Origin: Sphingomonadales bacterium
GTDB taxonomy: Bacteria > Pseudomonadota > Alphaproteobacteria > Sphingomonadales > Sphingomonadaceae
DNA: 64,000 nucleotides
Reading direction: 5' to 3'
NCBI GenBank assembly: GCA_006226685.1
Contig: SBGG01000060.1
Location: 54,824-118,823, forward strand
In this document: piece after piece, positions 34,170 to 43,322 of the stretch
Layout of the letters: every line of letters starts with the position of its first letter
Numbering within the stretch: the first letter of the stretch is position 1
Position numbers and translations under genes: made by a program
The notes under the pieces: generated by a model
The model's input: the letters and a program-made list of their open reading frames with translations, nothing else
The model's database searches: none
What the model was told of the DNA's origin: nothing

Positions 34170-34532
34170 TCATCCCCCGTGCCAGACGTTGCTCAAATGG
34201 CGTGGCGGACGCCCCGGCGCAAGGAGCATCACGTCAATTTGCATGTCGTCACCGGGCCGGAGATAGCGATGGGCGAGACTTTCGGCCGCGGCGGCGACCC
34301 GCGACAGGCGCCGCTCATCGATCGCAAGCGCCAGATCGGCTTCATTGCCGCGCGCCTTCACCTCGACAAAGGCGACGATAGTACCCCGGCGCGCGATCAG
34401 ATCGATTTCCCCGGCACGCGTCCGTACCCGCCGGTCGAGGATCGACCAGCCCTTGAGCCGCAACCACCAGCCGCACAGGCGCTCGGCCTGACGCCCTCTT
34501 CTCTCGGCAAGGATGCGTGTGGGCGACTTCAT
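34170..34532 (-). CDS. YraN/UPF0102 family nuclease-fold protein
   Basis: A 120-residue protein of the UPF0102 family, a PD-(D/E)XK-like endonuclease fold. The catalytic-type residues are in TRAGEIDLIARRGTIVAFVE followed by VKAR: Glu-Ile-Asp and Val-Glu-Val-Lys. The start MKSPTRILAERRGRQAE resembles the usual N-terminus. Its ATG overlaps the rsmI stop (TGATG), so it is translated from the same message. The rsmI/yraN/LpoA neighbourhood is shared with enterobacteria. Confidence 0.9.
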   Translation of the reverse strand: MKSPTRILAERRGRQAERLCGWWLRLKGWSILDRRVRTRAGEIDLIARRGTIVAFVEVKARGNEADLALAIDERRLSRVAAAAESLAHRYLRPGDDMQIDVMLLAPGRPPRHLSNVWHGG

Positions 34533-35368
34533 CAAGGCCCCTTGATCTCCAGCGCGCGCGCATAGAGCGTCCTTCGGTCGAGGCCGGTTTTCTTCGCGAC
34601 CTCGCTCGCCGCCTTGCCGACCGAAAGACGGGTCAGCGCCTCGCACAGCGCCGCATCGGCATCTTCCGCCGATGCCTTGGCGGCTTCGCCCGGCGGGCCC
34701 ACCACGACGACAATCTCCCCTTTGGGCGGATGCTCGCCATAAGCGGCGGCCAGCTCGGTCAGCGGGCCGGTCTTCACCTCTTCAAAACTCTTGCTGATCT
34801 CGCGGCACACGGCGGCATCGCGATCCCCCAGCCCCAGCGCCATGTCGGAAAGCGAAGCGGCAAGACGCGGGCCACTTTCGTAAAAGACTAAAGTCGCCTT
34901 TACACCCGCCACTTCGGCCAGCGTATCGAGCCGCGCCTTCGCCTTGGCGGGCAGGAACCCCATGAACAGAAACCGATCCGTCGGCAAAGCAGAGAGGGTC
35001 AGCGCCGCGATCGCAGCGCAAGGACCGGGTATCGTGGTGATAAGACGCCCCGCCTCCCGCGCATCCCGCACCAGCTTGTAACCGGGATCGGAAATAAGCG
35101 GCGTGCCCGCGTCGCTCAGCAACGCGATCGCCTCGCTCCCCATGCGATCGACCAGCCATGTGCGCTTCGCCTCGTCGCTATGGTCGTGATAGGCGACCAT
35201 CGGCCGGTCTGAACCGGCATAGCGCAACAGCCGCGCACTCACACGACTATCCTCTACCGCGACCACGTCGGCACGACATAATATGTCGGCTGCCCTCGGG
35301 CTGAGGTCAGACAAGTTGCCGATCGGTCCGGCAACGATATATAGGCCCGGAGTCAATGCTTCCACCAT
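34532..35368 (-). CDS. rsmI: 16S rRNA (cytidine1402-2'-O)-methyltransferase RsmI
   Basis: A 278-residue SAM-dependent enzyme of the tetrapyrrole-methylase fold that modifies C1402 in the ribosomal P site with RsmH. Recognisable blocks are TPGLYIVAGPIGNLSDLSPR, VVAVEDSRVSARLL, MVAYHDHSDE, LLSDAGTPLISDPGYKLVR, TIPGPCAAIAAL and RFLFMGFLPAK. The C-terminal helix-turn-helix-like region follows. ATG 35368 matches the family start. It is divergent, 11 bases apart, from the LpoA-like gene, as in enterobacteria, and coupled to yraN. Confidence 0.96.
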   Translation of the reverse strand: MVEALTPGLYIVAGPIGNLSDLSPRAADILCRADVVAVEDSRVSARLLRYAGSDRPMVAYHDHSDEAKRTWLVDRMGSEAIALLSDAGTPLISDPGYKLVRDAREAGRLITTIPGPCAAIAALTLSALPTDRFLFMGFLPAKAKARLDTLAEVAGVKATLVFYESGPRLAASLSDMALGLGDRDAAVCREISKSFEEVKTGPLTELAAAYGEHPPKGEIVVVVGPPGEAAKASAEDADAALCEALTRLSVGKAASEVAKKTGLDRRTLYARALEIKGP

Positions 35369-35379
35369 AAGGAGTTTCC

Positions 35380-36576
35380 ATGGCAGAGACAGGTGCCTCT
35401 CGGCAAGCAAGCATATGGGGCCGTATGCAGGGTATCGGCCGTGGCCTCATCCTCGCAAGCGGCCTGTTTCTGGCGGCGTGCCAGACGATCGTGCCGCGCG
35501 GCACCGGACCGGAAACGCCCGGCCCGGTGCAACCGACGCCCGTCGAACCGGGCCTGCCCACCGATAATGAGCGCCATCGAGTCGCGCTGTTGGTGCCCAC
35601 CAGCGGCACGAATGCAGGTGTGGGGCAATCGATCGCCAACGCCACGACCATGGCCCTGCTCGATACGGCGGCCAAGACCGTGCGCATCACCACCTATGAT
35701 ACCGGCAAGGGCATGGCGGCGGCGGTTTCCCGTGCATTGACGGACGGCAACAAGCTGATCCTCGGTCCGCTCACCAGCGACGAGGTGAAGGTCGCCGCCC
35801 CCGCCGCGCGCAAGGCCAATGTGCCGATCATCAGCTTTTCCAATGATTCGGGCGTTGCCGGAAACGGCGTCTTCATCATGGGCTATTCCCCGGCCCAGTC
35901 AGTGGAACGGGTCGTGAGTTTCGCTCATTCGAAAGGGATGAACAGCTTCGCCGCTCTCGTTCCGGCGGGGGTCTATGGCGAACGTGCGGGCACGGCGATG
36001 CTCCGCGCGGTCGAGGCATCGGGCGGCACGGTCGTCTCGATGCAGACCTATCAACGCACCAGCGGGTCGCTGACCACCGCCATCAAGAAGCTGGCGGATG
36101 TGCCGGGTTATGATGCGGTGCTGATCGCCGATGGCGGTCGGATCGCGATGCAGGCCGCCCCTGCCATCCGGCAAAATGGCGGCGTCAATGCACGCATCCT
36201 CGGCACCGAATTGTGGAACACGGAAACGAACATAGCCTCCAGCGCGGCGCTGCGCGGCGCCTGGTTCGCGAGCGTGTCGGATGCCTATTATCGCCAGCTT
36301 GCGACCAAATATCGCGCACGCTTCAACAGTGCGCCCTATCGCCTGTCCGCTCTGGGCTATGACGCGGTCCTGCTGACCGTGAAAATCGCCCAGGGCTGGA
36401 AACCGGGCACCGCCTTCCCCACCGCCGCCTTGCTGGACAAAGGCGGTTTTGCGGGCATTGACGGCGCCTTCCGCTTCGGCCGTGACGGCATCGCCCAGCG
36501 CGCGCTGGAGGTACAGCAGGTCGGCGACGGCAAGTTCAGCGTGATCGATGCCGCCCCCAGAGGGTTCGGCAACTGA
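35380..36576 (+). CDS. LpoA-like penicillin-binding-protein activator lipoprotein
   Basis: A 398-residue outer-membrane-type lipoprotein with signal ILASGLFLAAC and a Pro-rich spacer. The rest is a type 1 periplasmic-binding fold: HRVALLVPTSGTNAGVGQSI, NKLILGPLTSDEV, NVPIISFSNDSGV and YRLSALGYDAVLLTV. This corresponds to the C-terminal domain of LpoA, which activates PBP1A; the N-terminal TPR domain of E. coli LpoA is absent, as in many alphaproteobacteria. The divergent rsmI next door repeats the enterobacterial arrangement, which supports homology. AAGGAG (35368-35373) precedes the ATG. A branched-chain amino acid-type binding protein is the alternative. Confidence 0.85.
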   Translation: MAETGASRQASIWGRMQGIGRGLILASGLFLAACQTIVPRGTGPETPGPVQPTPVEPGLPTDNERHRVALLVPTSGTNAGVGQSIANATTMALLDTAAKTVRITTYDTGKGMAAAVSRALTDGNKLILGPLTSDEVKVAAPAARKANVPIISFSNDSGVAGNGVFIMGYSPAQSVERVVSFAHSKGMNSFAALVPAGVYGERAGTAMLRAVEASGGTVVSMQTYQRTSGSLTTAIKKLADVPGYDAVLIADGGRIAMQAAPAIRQNGGVNARILGTELWNTETNIASSAALRGAWFASVSDAYYRQLATKYRARFNSAPYRLSALGYDAVLLTVKIAQGWKPGTAFPTAALLDKGGFAGIDGAFRFGRDGIAQRALEVQQVGDGKFSVIDAAPRGFGN

Positions 36577-36690
36577 AGCATGTCCGCTTTCGACCGGATC
36601 GAAAGCGGAAGCGTCACGCTTTTGATTTTCAGGCTTCCGGACGTCTCATCTGGCCTGAAATGCTCTCAATATTCGCAACAGCCCGCCATA

Positions 36691-36725
36691 AAAGAGAGGC
36701 GCCCCCAACGGGAGCGCCTCTCTTT
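36691..36725. terminator. Bidirectional intrinsic terminator
   Basis: AAAGAGAGGCGC (36691-36702) and GCGCCTCTCTTT (36714-36725) pair perfectly, with A runs before and T runs after. It lies between the convergent LpoA-like and transaldolase genes and can serve both. Confidence 0.93.
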
Positions 36726-36752
36726 TTGTAGCTGAAATCCGAAACCCGGCGA

Positions 36753-37406
36753 TCAGCCGATGGTCTGGCCGGTCTTCGCCCAGTCGGCCATGAACGCCGC
36801 AATACCCTTCTCGGTCAGCACATGGTTGAACAGCGACTTGATCACGGCAGGCGGCGCGGTCATCACATCGGCGCCGATCTTCGCCGCTTCCAGCACATGA
36901 ATGGAATGACGCACGCTGGCGACAAGGATTTCCGTGTCGAACGCATAATTGTCATAGATCAGACGGATATCGTCGATCAGCTGCATGCCGTCAAAACCAT
37001 TATCATCATGGCGGCCAACGAAGGGCGAAATGAAGGTCGCCCCCGCCTTCGCCGCGAGCAGCGCCTGATTGGCCGAGAAGCACAAGGTCACATTCACCTG
37101 CGTGCCGTCGCTGGTCAGCGCCTTGCAGGTCTTGAGCCCGTCGATGGTGAGCGGCACCTTGATGCAGACATTGTCTGCGATTTTCCGAAGGATCTCCGCT
37201 TCCTTCATCATCGTCTCATGGTCGAGCGCGACGACCTCCGCCGACACCGGACCATCGACGATGCCGCAAATTTCCTTCACGACTTCAAGGAACTGACGCC
37301 CGGACTTGTGAATGAGTGACGGGTTGGTGGTCACGCCATCGAGCAGGCCGGTCGCCGCGAGATCGCGGATTTCGGCGGTATCGGCGGTATCGACAAAGAA
37401 TTTCAT
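36753..37406 (-). CDS. Fructose-6-phosphate aldolase/transaldolase (TalC/Fsa type)
   Basis: A 217-residue small transaldolase. The fold begins [20 protein letters not shown] and GVTTNPSLI, with the Schiff-base lysine in VCIKVPLT. Later blocks [32 protein letters not shown] and [15 protein letters not shown] are typical. Short bacterial members can act as transaldolase in the pentose phosphate pathway or as fructose-6-phosphate aldolase, and sequence alone does not decide between them. It is monocistronic and ends in the bidirectional terminator. Confidence 0.94.
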   Translation of the reverse strand: MKFFVDTADTAEIRDLAATGLLDGVTTNPSLIHKSGRQFLEVVKEICGIVDGPVSAEVVALDHETMMKEAEILRKIADNVCIKVPLTIDGLKTCKALTSDGTQVNVTLCFSANQALLAAKAGATFISPFVGRHDDNGFDGMQLIDDIRLIYDNYAFDTEILVASVRHSIHVLEAAKIGADVMTAPPAVIKSLFNHVLTEKGIAAFMADWAKTGQTIG

Positions 37407-37496
37407 GGCTGGTTTCCCCTTGGAAGGATCACTGAGTCGCAGGCCCTATAGCCCTATCGCCCGATGCCGATAAGAGCAGACGGGCCGGTTTTCCGG

Positions 37497-38174
37497 TCAA
37501 AAGGCACCGGCGGCGGTCAAGGCGCCGATCAGAACCGGATCGCCCGTGCTGCGCGGATCGGCACGAATCGCTTCCTCTTCCTGGCCCATTTCGGCGAAGA
37601 TCGCATCGGCCGCCTTGCGCGTAACATCATCGCGCAAGGCCGCAAAATCGATACCGGTCGCAAGGCGCAACGTCTCGGTCACCACCGCACTGTCGAACAG
37701 GCGCAACCCTTCATCGACACCGGGCAGCATCGCCCGGACCAGCGAATCACCCATTTGCTGTTTCAAAAATGCCGTTGCGACCGGCCCCTTGCCCTTCACC
37801 AGCGCGGCAGCCGCCTCGGGCGATATCGCAAGGATGGCATCGGCAATCGCTGGAGCAGCCCGTTCCGCCCCTCGTTCCGCAGCGCGATTGACCTGATGTT
37901 GCAACCGGTCCCGCACCACAGTGCTGAGCAGCATTTTCGCGACCAGAGACCCCTTGCCGTTACCGCCGAGCGTATCGGGCAGCTCGATCCGGGCGATCTG
38001 GCTGTCGTAAAATCCATCCGGCTCCATCAGCCGGGCAAGGGCACGCTGGGAAGAAAGGGTCAGCAGGCGCTGCACCACCTGGGTCAGATTATAGCGTAGC
38101 CCGGTCTGGCACCCGCCCAGCGCCAGCGCCATGAAGGCCGCGCCGCTACCCAGAAACAGCCTGCGTTCGATCAT
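37497..38174 (-). CDS. DUF4197 family lipoprotein
   Basis: A 225-residue protein of the DUF4197 family. The signal FLGSGAAFMALALGGC ends in a good lipobox Cys, placing it in the envelope. Conserved family traits visible: ALARLMEPDGFYDSQIARIE, a long helical section rich in Ala and Glu, and a C-terminal AADAIFAEMGQEEEAIRADP. Function unknown. Start ATG 38174 has GAGGAAGAGGG upstream. It is divergent from priA, whose start lies about 110 bases away. Confidence 0.82.
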   Translation of the reverse strand: MIERRLFLGSGAAFMALALGGCQTGLRYNLTQVVQRLLTLSSQRALARLMEPDGFYDSQIARIELPDTLGGNGKGSLVAKMLLSTVVRDRLQHQVNRAAERGAERAAPAIADAILAISPEAAAALVKGKGPVATAFLKQQMGDSLVRAMLPGVDEGLRLFDSAVVTETLRLATGIDFAALRDDVTRKAADAIFAEMGQEEEAIRADPRSTGDPVLIGALTAAGAF

Positions 38175-38286
38175 CCCTCTTCCTCTCCAGAGCTGCGGGT
38201 CCATATGATGCACAAAGCTTCGTTCTTTTGTACGCAAATGGGAAGGTGGTTTTTCTCTCGCCCCGTTCTCCGGTAGAGGGGGGTGC

Positions 38287-40455
38287 ATGACTCGCGCCCG
38301 CGTCCTCATTCTCAACTCCGCGCTGGGACCGCTCGACTATCGCGTGCCCCATGGCATGGAGGTCGAACCGGGCAGCATCGTCGAGGCCCCGCTCGGCCCG
38401 CGCCGGATCGCGGGCGTGGTGTGGGAAGAGGATCATTTTTCGGGCGTTGAAACAGTGGGCGACAACCGGCTGCGTCCGCTCCTTTCCGTATCCCATGCTC
38501 CACCCCTGCCCGCACCGCTGCGCCGCCTGATCGAATGGACCGCCGATTATTATATGGCTCCACCTGCTTCGGTGGTGCGTATGGCGCTGAGTTCCGGGGC
38601 TGCCTTCGCCCATGAGCGAACGCTGATCGAATATCGCCAGAGCGGCGCGCTGCCCGGCCGACTGACGCCGCAACGGCTTCAGGCACTGGAGCGGATTGGC
38701 GATTTTCAGGGAACGGCGCGGGAACTGGCGGAAAAGGCGGATGTCTCGCTCGCGGTGATACGCGGCCTCGTCAAAACAGGGGCGCTGGAGCCGATCGAGG
38801 TGACCGCCGACGCCCCCTATCCGGCGCCCGACCCGGATCATGACGTGCCGGCCCTCAACGAAGCCCAGCAGGCGGCGGCGGATCAGTTCACCGACGCCAT
38901 CGACGCGGGCGGGTTTCAGGCCTTCCTGCTCGATGGCGTGACCGGATCGGGCAAGACCGAAGTCTATTTCGAAGCGGTGGCCCGTGCCATCCGTGACGGA
39001 AAGCAGATATTGGTGCTGCTCCCCGAAATCGCGCTGACACAACCTTTCCTGAAACGCTTCGAGGCGCGTTTCGGCGTCGCGCCTGTTCCCTGGCACAGTG
39101 GCCTGCGGCAAAGCGAGCGACGGCGCGCCTGGATGGCGGCGGCACGAGGACAGGCCCGCGTCGTGGTCGGTGCGCGATCGGCGCTGTTTCTGCCTTATCC
39201 CAATCTCGGCCTGATCGTCGTCGATGAGGCGCATGAAACCAGCTTCAAGCAGGAAGACGGCGTCCATTATCATGCCCGCGATATCGCGGTGATGCGCGGC
39301 ATGTTCGAAAAATGCCCGGTAATCCTCGCTTCGGCCACGCCTGCGATCGAAACCCGGCATCAGGTGACGCTGGGCCGCTATCGCGAGATCAAGCTTCCCT
39401 CCCGTTTCGGCGGCGCGCAGATGCCCGACATTACCGGCATCGACCTGTTGCAGCACCCACCTGACCGCCAGCGCTGGATCGCCCCGCCGCTGGTCGCCGC
39501 CATCGACGAAACGCTGGAGAAGGGTGAGCAGGCGCTGCTGTTTCTCAACCGGCGCGGCTATGCGCCACTGACGCTGTGCCGTCATTGCGGCTATCGTTTC
39601 CAATGCCCCAACTGCACCGCCTGGATGGTCGAGCACAAGCTGACCCGCCGTCTCGCCTGCCATCATTGCGGCCATGTGATGCCGACACCGCGCGAATGCC
39701 CCGAATGCCATGAGGAGGATTCGCTCGTCGCCTGCGGCCCGGGCGTCGAGCGCATCGCCGACGAGGTGGCGATGCTGTTCCCGCAGGCCCGCGCCGCGAT
39801 CGTCACCTCCGACACGCTCTGGTCGCCCGAACGGGTGGCCGAGTTCGTTGCGGGGGTGGAAAGCGGCGCGATCGACATCATCATCGGCACCCAGCTCGTC
39901 ACCAAAGGCTATCATTTCCCCAATCTGACGCTGGTCGGCGTAATCGACGCCGATCTCGGTCTTGAAGGTGGCGACCTGCGTGCGGCCGAACGCTGCTTCC
40001 AGCAGATCAGTCAGGTCGCCGGACGCGCCGGACGCGGCGAGAAACCGGGACGGGTATTCCTCCAGACCCGCATGATCGATGCGCCCGTTATCAAGGCTTT
40101 GCTGTCCGGCGATACCGAGCGTTTTTACGCGACGGAGACCGAAAACCGCCGCATTGCCGGGGCGCCCCCCTTCGGCCGATATGCGGCCATCGTCGTTTCC
40201 AGCGAAAACCCCGATACCGCCATCGAGATCGCCCGGCGCATGGGGCAGAGCGCGCCGGAGGCCGAGGGCCTGCACGTCTATGGTCCGGCTCCCGCTCCGC
40301 TCGCCCAGTTGCGCGGTCGCCATCGCCACCGTTTGCTCGTTCACGCCGCGCGGACCGTCAATGTGCAGGAAGCAATCGCGCATTGGCTGGATGGGATCGA
40401 CTGGCCATCGACCGTGCGGGTGACGGTCGACATCGACCCCTATAATTTCCTTTAA
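38287..40455 (+). CDS. priA: Primosomal protein N' (replication restart helicase PriA)
   Basis: A 722-residue superfamily 2 helicase that reloads the replisome at stalled forks. The N-terminal 3'-DNA-binding domain (RVPHGMEVEPGSIVEAPLGP) precedes helicase motifs: Walker A in DGVTGSGKTEVYFEA, DEAH box in IVVDEAHETSFKQ, LASATPAIET (motif III), LVTKGYHFPNLTLVGV and QVAGRAGRGEKPG (motif VI). The eight zinc-binding cysteines occur in CRHCGYRFQCPNC and CHHCGHVMPTPRECPEC. Length is slightly short of E. coli PriA, typical of alphaproteobacteria. Confidence 0.98.
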   Translation: MTRARVLILNSALGPLDYRVPHGMEVEPGSIVEAPLGPRRIAGVVWEEDHFSGVETVGDNRLRPLLSVSHAPPLPAPLRRLIEWTADYYMAPPASVVRMALSSGAAFAHERTLIEYRQSGALPGRLTPQRLQALERIGDFQGTARELAEKADVSLAVIRGLVKTGALEPIEVTADAPYPAPDPDHDVPALNEAQQAAADQFTDAIDAGGFQAFLLDGVTGSGKTEVYFEAVARAIRDGKQILVLLPEIALTQPFLKRFEARFGVAPVPWHSGLRQSERRRAWMAAARGQARVVVGARSALFLPYPNLGLIVVDEAHETSFKQEDGVHYHARDIAVMRGMFEKCPVILASATPAIETRHQVTLGRYREIKLPSRFGGAQMPDITGIDLLQHPPDRQRWIAPPLVAAIDETLEKGEQALLFLNRRGYAPLTLCRHCGYRFQCPNCTAWMVEHKLTRRLACHHCGHVMPTPRECPECHEEDSLVACGPGVERIADEVAMLFPQARAAIVTSDTLWSPERVAEFVAGVESGAIDIIIGTQLVTKGYHFPNLTLVGVIDADLGLEGGDLRAAERCFQQISQVAGRAGRGEKPGRVFLQTRMIDAPVIKALLSGDTERFYATETENRRIAGAPPFGRYAAIVVSSENPDTAIEIARRMGQSAPEAEGLHVYGPAPAPLAQLRGRHRHRLLVHAARTVNVQEAIAHWLDGIDWPSTVRVTVDIDPYNFL

Positions 40456-40494
40456 CCGGACCCAACGACAGAGACCGGTCACGTCAAAGCGCGT

Positions 40495-40655
40495 TTTTCT
40501 CACGCTTCATCGGCAAGACAGCATAGATTGTTCTTTAAAATCATTATATTTCAATATATTATTCGAGATAGAAATATTCTCTACCGATATAGTTTTATTT
40601 TCTCCATTTCCATCGCCTTGTTTCTCTATATCATCGATAGAGTTTGATGGAGAGC
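40495..40655. promoter_or_regulatory. AT-rich upstream region of the TauE/SafE gene
   Basis: This gap is strikingly AT-rich compared with its surroundings. Near its end CTCTAT (40624-40629) and ATAGAG (40637-40642) form a 6-base inverted repeat with a 7-base spacer, close to the ribosome site TGGAGAG. A similar half (CTCTA) lies upstream. Possibly a regulator site controlling the transporter; nothing more specific can be read. Confidence 0.35.
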
Positions 40656-40659
40656 TATC

Positions 40660-41430
40660 ATGGACCAAATCGGGGAATATCTGCCGGCTCTGTTGCCATT
40701 CATTCTGGTCGGTTTCGCCGCCCAGCTTATCGATGGCGCGCTCGGCATGGCCTATGGCGTTATTTCCAGCACTTTGCTGCTGGCGATGGGGCTCCCTCCC
40801 AAGGCCGCCTCGGCCGGCACCCATGCGGCCGAAACGGTCACCACGGCGGTTTCCGGCCTCAGCCATATCTGGCACCGCAATGTCGACTGGCGATTGTTCG
40901 CGCGACTGGCAGTACCCGGCATTGCCGGCGGGGTAACCGGCGCTTACCTGTTGTCCAATGTCGATAGCAGCGCGGTCAAGCCCTATGTTCTGAGCTATCT
41001 CACGACCATCGGGCTATGGCTGATCTGGCGCAGCACCCATGTAATCAAACGCAATGGGAATCCTAAAATCGTCGGACCGCTGGGATTTTTCGGTGGGTTT
41101 CTCGATGCCTCCGGTGGAGGTGGCTGGGGACCGGTCGTCACCTCCAACCTGCTGTTGCAGGGCAGCGATCCGCGCATGACGATCGGCACGGTCAACACCG
41201 TGGAATTTCTGCTGACGCTTTCGATCAGCATCACCTTCCTGATTCATCTGGGCTGGGAAGCTTTTACGGCGGCGACTTTGGGATTGCTGATCGGCGGTGT
41301 TATCGCCGCCCCGTTCGGCGCATTGCTGGCCAAGCGTGTGGCCGCCAATCATCTGCTGCTGATGGTCGGCATCGTGCTGACGGCGACCTCGCTTTACGGC
41401 ATCGCCCGTTCACTCGACCTTATCGGATAA
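40660..41430 (+). CDS. TauE/SafE family sulfite/organosulfonate-type permease
   Basis: A 256-residue inner-membrane protein with about eight hydrophobic helices. The family's two repeat motifs are seen as QLIDGALGMAYGVISSTLLL with KAASAGTHAAETVTTAVSGL, and GFLDASGGGGWGPVVTSNLL. TauE/SafE proteins export sulfite, sulfoacetate or other anions, or take up sulfur compounds. No sulfur genes are adjacent, so the substrate is open. The AT-rich upstream region suggests separate control. A terminator-like hairpin follows 8 bases after the stop. Confidence 0.9.
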   Translation: MDQIGEYLPALLPFILVGFAAQLIDGALGMAYGVISSTLLLAMGLPPKAASAGTHAAETVTTAVSGLSHIWHRNVDWRLFARLAVPGIAGGVTGAYLLSNVDSSAVKPYVLSYLTTIGLWLIWRSTHVIKRNGNPKIVGPLGFFGGFLDASGGGGWGPVVTSNLLLQGSDPRMTIGTVNTVEFLLTLSISITFLIHLGWEAFTAATLGLLIGGVIAAPFGALLAKRVAANHLLLMVGIVLTATSLYGIARSLDLIG

Positions 41431-41437
41431 AAAGAAA

Positions 41438-41461
41438 GGGAACACAGTCTCCTGTGCCCCC
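41438..41461. terminator. Terminator-like hairpin between convergent genes
   Basis: GGGAACACAG and CTGTGCCCC pair around TCTC with one imperfect step. On the minus strand it is followed by CTTTCTTTTT, so it suits the trcR gene; on the plus strand the T content is weaker. Confidence 0.6.
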
Positions 41462-41483
41462 TTCTTCAAACACTATCGTAACT

Positions 41484-42203
41484 TCAGTCCTCGCTGGGGC
41501 GCGAGAAGGAGGGGTCGAACAGGCGTTCGGCCTCATCCCGGAACGAGCTGGGAGGCGATACGCTCTCGCTCACGCCGCCTTCTTCACCCTCGTCATCGCG
41601 ATCGGCATAATCGCGCTGACGACGCAGTTCCTCGATCAGGGCCGCCTTGGCACCATCAAGCCGCGTATCGGACGGAGCCTCGATACCCGCCTTCTTGGCC
41701 GCCTTGGCAACCACAGCATCCAGTTCCCGCTGCGAACACAGGCCCAGCGTCACCGGGTCCTTCGGCACGATGTTGGCGATGTTCCAGTGGCTCCGGTCGC
41801 GGATCGCCGCAATCGTCGTGCGGGTCGTACCGATCAGACGGCCAATCCCGCCGTCGGAAATTTCCGGGTGGTTGCGCAAAATCCATGCAATGCCGTCGGG
41901 CTTATCCTGGCGCTTGGAAACCGGCGTATAACGCGGCCCCTTGGTGCGGCGAACGGGCTCATTGCCCTTGGCGATCTTCGGCACATAATCAGCATTGGCC
42001 TCGCCCTTGCGGATTTCCTCAAGAGTCAGCTCATGTGCACGCACGGGATCGCGCGGCGTATATTTGATGCTCGCCGTATCATCGGCGATCGCCTGCACCT
42101 CGAGCATGTGCAGACCACAGAAATCGGCGATCTGCGAAAAGGTCAGCCCGGTATTTTCAATCAGCCAGCAGGCGGTGGCATGAGGCATCAGCGGTTGAGA
42201 CAC
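41484..42203 (-). CDS. trcR: DUF1013 protein, TrcR-type cell-cycle transcriptional regulator
   Basis: A 239-residue alphaproteobacterial DUF1013 protein. Conserved blocks are QPLMPHATACWLIENTGLTF, SQIADFCGLHMLEVQAIADD, AWILRNHPEISDGGIGRLIG (helix-turn-helix-like) and TTRTTIAAIRDRSHWN. Members are annotated as the cell-cycle transcriptional regulator TrcR. The charged tail (DDEGEEGGVSE) is low complexity. The GTG start at 42203 is chosen because GGAG lies 8 bases upstream and because the family starts just before QPLMP; the longer frame to 42239 would run through the hairpin at 42234. Confidence 0.85.
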   Translation of the reverse strand: MSQPLMPHATACWLIENTGLTFSQIADFCGLHMLEVQAIADDTASIKYTPRDPVRAHELTLEEIRKGEANADYVPKIAKGNEPVRRTKGPRYTPVSKRQDKPDGIAWILRNHPEISDGGIGRLIGTTRTTIAAIRDRSHWNIANIVPKDPVTLGLCSQRELDAVVAKAAKKAGIEAPSDTRLDGAKAALIEELRRQRDYADRDDEGEEGGVSESVSPPSSFRDEAERLFDPSFSRPSED

Positions 42204-42233
42204 GGTGGTGCTCCATTCTGTCAATACAATAAG

Positions 42234-42254
42234 GGCCACCCAAGCAGGGTGGCC
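42234..42254 (-). terminator. Hairpin after the quinone oxidoreductase gene
   Basis: GGCCACCC (42234-42241) and GGGTGGCC (42247-42254) form a perfect 8-base stem with an AAGCA loop. On the minus strand it is followed by CTTATTGTATT, a fair terminator tail after the upstream oxidoreductase gene. Confidence 0.7.
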
Positions 42255-42305
42255 TCGTCACCATGTGAGGTTATGCGAAAGCGCGGTTGAGGGCAAGCAA
42301 AATGC

Positions 42306-43322
42306 TCACCCCTCTTCCCCGACCTTCAGAACGATCTTGCCGAAATGATCGCCCGCCTCCATGCGCGCATGGGCCGCGGCCGCCTGTTCCAGCGGGTAAA
42401 TGCGGTCCATCGCCGGGCGCAACTGCCCGCTTTTGACGAAGGGCCAGACATGGGCGCTGATCTCATCGGCAACCAGTGCCTTGAACGTCGCGGAGCGGGG
42501 ACGCAGCGTCGACCCGGTCAACGTCAGCCGCCGTCCCATCACCTCCGCAATCGAAATCTCGGCGCGACTGCCGCCCAGAACGGCGATCGAGACATGCCGC
42601 CCGTCATCGGCAAGACAACGCAGGTTGCGCTGCACATAATCACCGCCGACCATGTCGAGCACGGCCTGACACCGCCGCCCTTCGGTCAGTTCCCTCACCT
42701 CCGCGACGAAATCCTGCGTGCGATAATTGATCGCATGGGTTGCTCCCCAGTCGCGCGCGGCCTTGCATTTGTCATCCGACCCGCAGGTAACGATGATCTT
42801 CACCCCGAACAACCTGCACAGCGAGATCGCCATGGTGCCGATACCGCTGGTGCCGCCATGAACCAGTACCGTATCGCCCTCCACGGCATAGGCGCGTTCG
42901 AACAAATTGGTCCACACGGTGAAAAGCGTTTCGGGCAAAGCCGCCGCCTCCACCATGTCATAACCATCCGGCACCGGCAGGCATTGCCCGGCGGGCACCA
43001 CCACATATTCCGCATATCCCCCGCCATTGGCGAGCGCACAGACCTTCTGCCCCATCAGATCGGGGGCCACCTTGCGGCCGACCTGAACAACGATACCCGA
43101 TACTTCGAGCCCGGGCAGCGGCGACGCCCCCGGCGGCGGCGGATATTTCCCGGCACGCTGAAGCGCATCGGGCCGGTTGACGCCTGCAGCCAGAACGCGG
43201 ATCAGCACGTCACCTTCACCCGGCGCCGGGATATCCATCATTCGTTCCGTCAGAACATCGGGTCCGCCCGGGCTATCGAAGCCGACTGCCCGCATCTCTT
43301 TGGATATCACTTCCAATGTCAT
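42306..43322 (-). CDS. NAD(P)H:quinone oxidoreductase (QOR, zinc-less MDR family)
   Basis: A 338-residue medium-chain reductase. The N-terminal GroES-like domain shows VLIRVLAAGVNRPDALQRAG, YPPPPGASPLPGLEVSGIVV and PETLFTVWTNLF. The cofactor domain has VLVHGGTSGIGTMAISL (the AxxGxxG-type NADPH motif of quinone reductases) and CGSDDKCKAARDWGATHAIN. No structural or catalytic zinc Cys pattern is present. It reduces quinones or enals in the cytosol. ATG 43322 has GGGATGA upstream and matches the family; starts at 43376 or Met28 are alternatives. Confidence 0.92.
   Translation of the reverse strand: MTLEVISKEMRAVGFDSPGGPDVLTERMMDIPAPGEGDVLIRVLAAGVNRPDALQRAGKYPPPPGASPLPGLEVSGIVVQVGRKVAPDLMGQKVCALANGGGYAEYVVVPAGQCLPVPDGYDMVEAAALPETLFTVWTNLFERAYAVEGDTVLVHGGTSGIGTMAISLCRLFGVKIIVTCGSDDKCKAARDWGATHAINYRTQDFVAEVRELTEGRRCQAVLDMVGGDYVQRNLRCLADDGRHVSIAVLGGSRAEISIAEVMGRRLTLTGSTLRPRSATFKALVADEISAHVWPFVKSGQLRPAMDRIYPLEQAAAAHARMEAGDHFGKIVLKVGEEG

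Noticed and set aside
38146..40503. 785-codon minus-strand frame opposite priA
   Set aside because: The plus strand carries all PriA motifs. The antisense product is rich in His/Arg/Gly with no domain.
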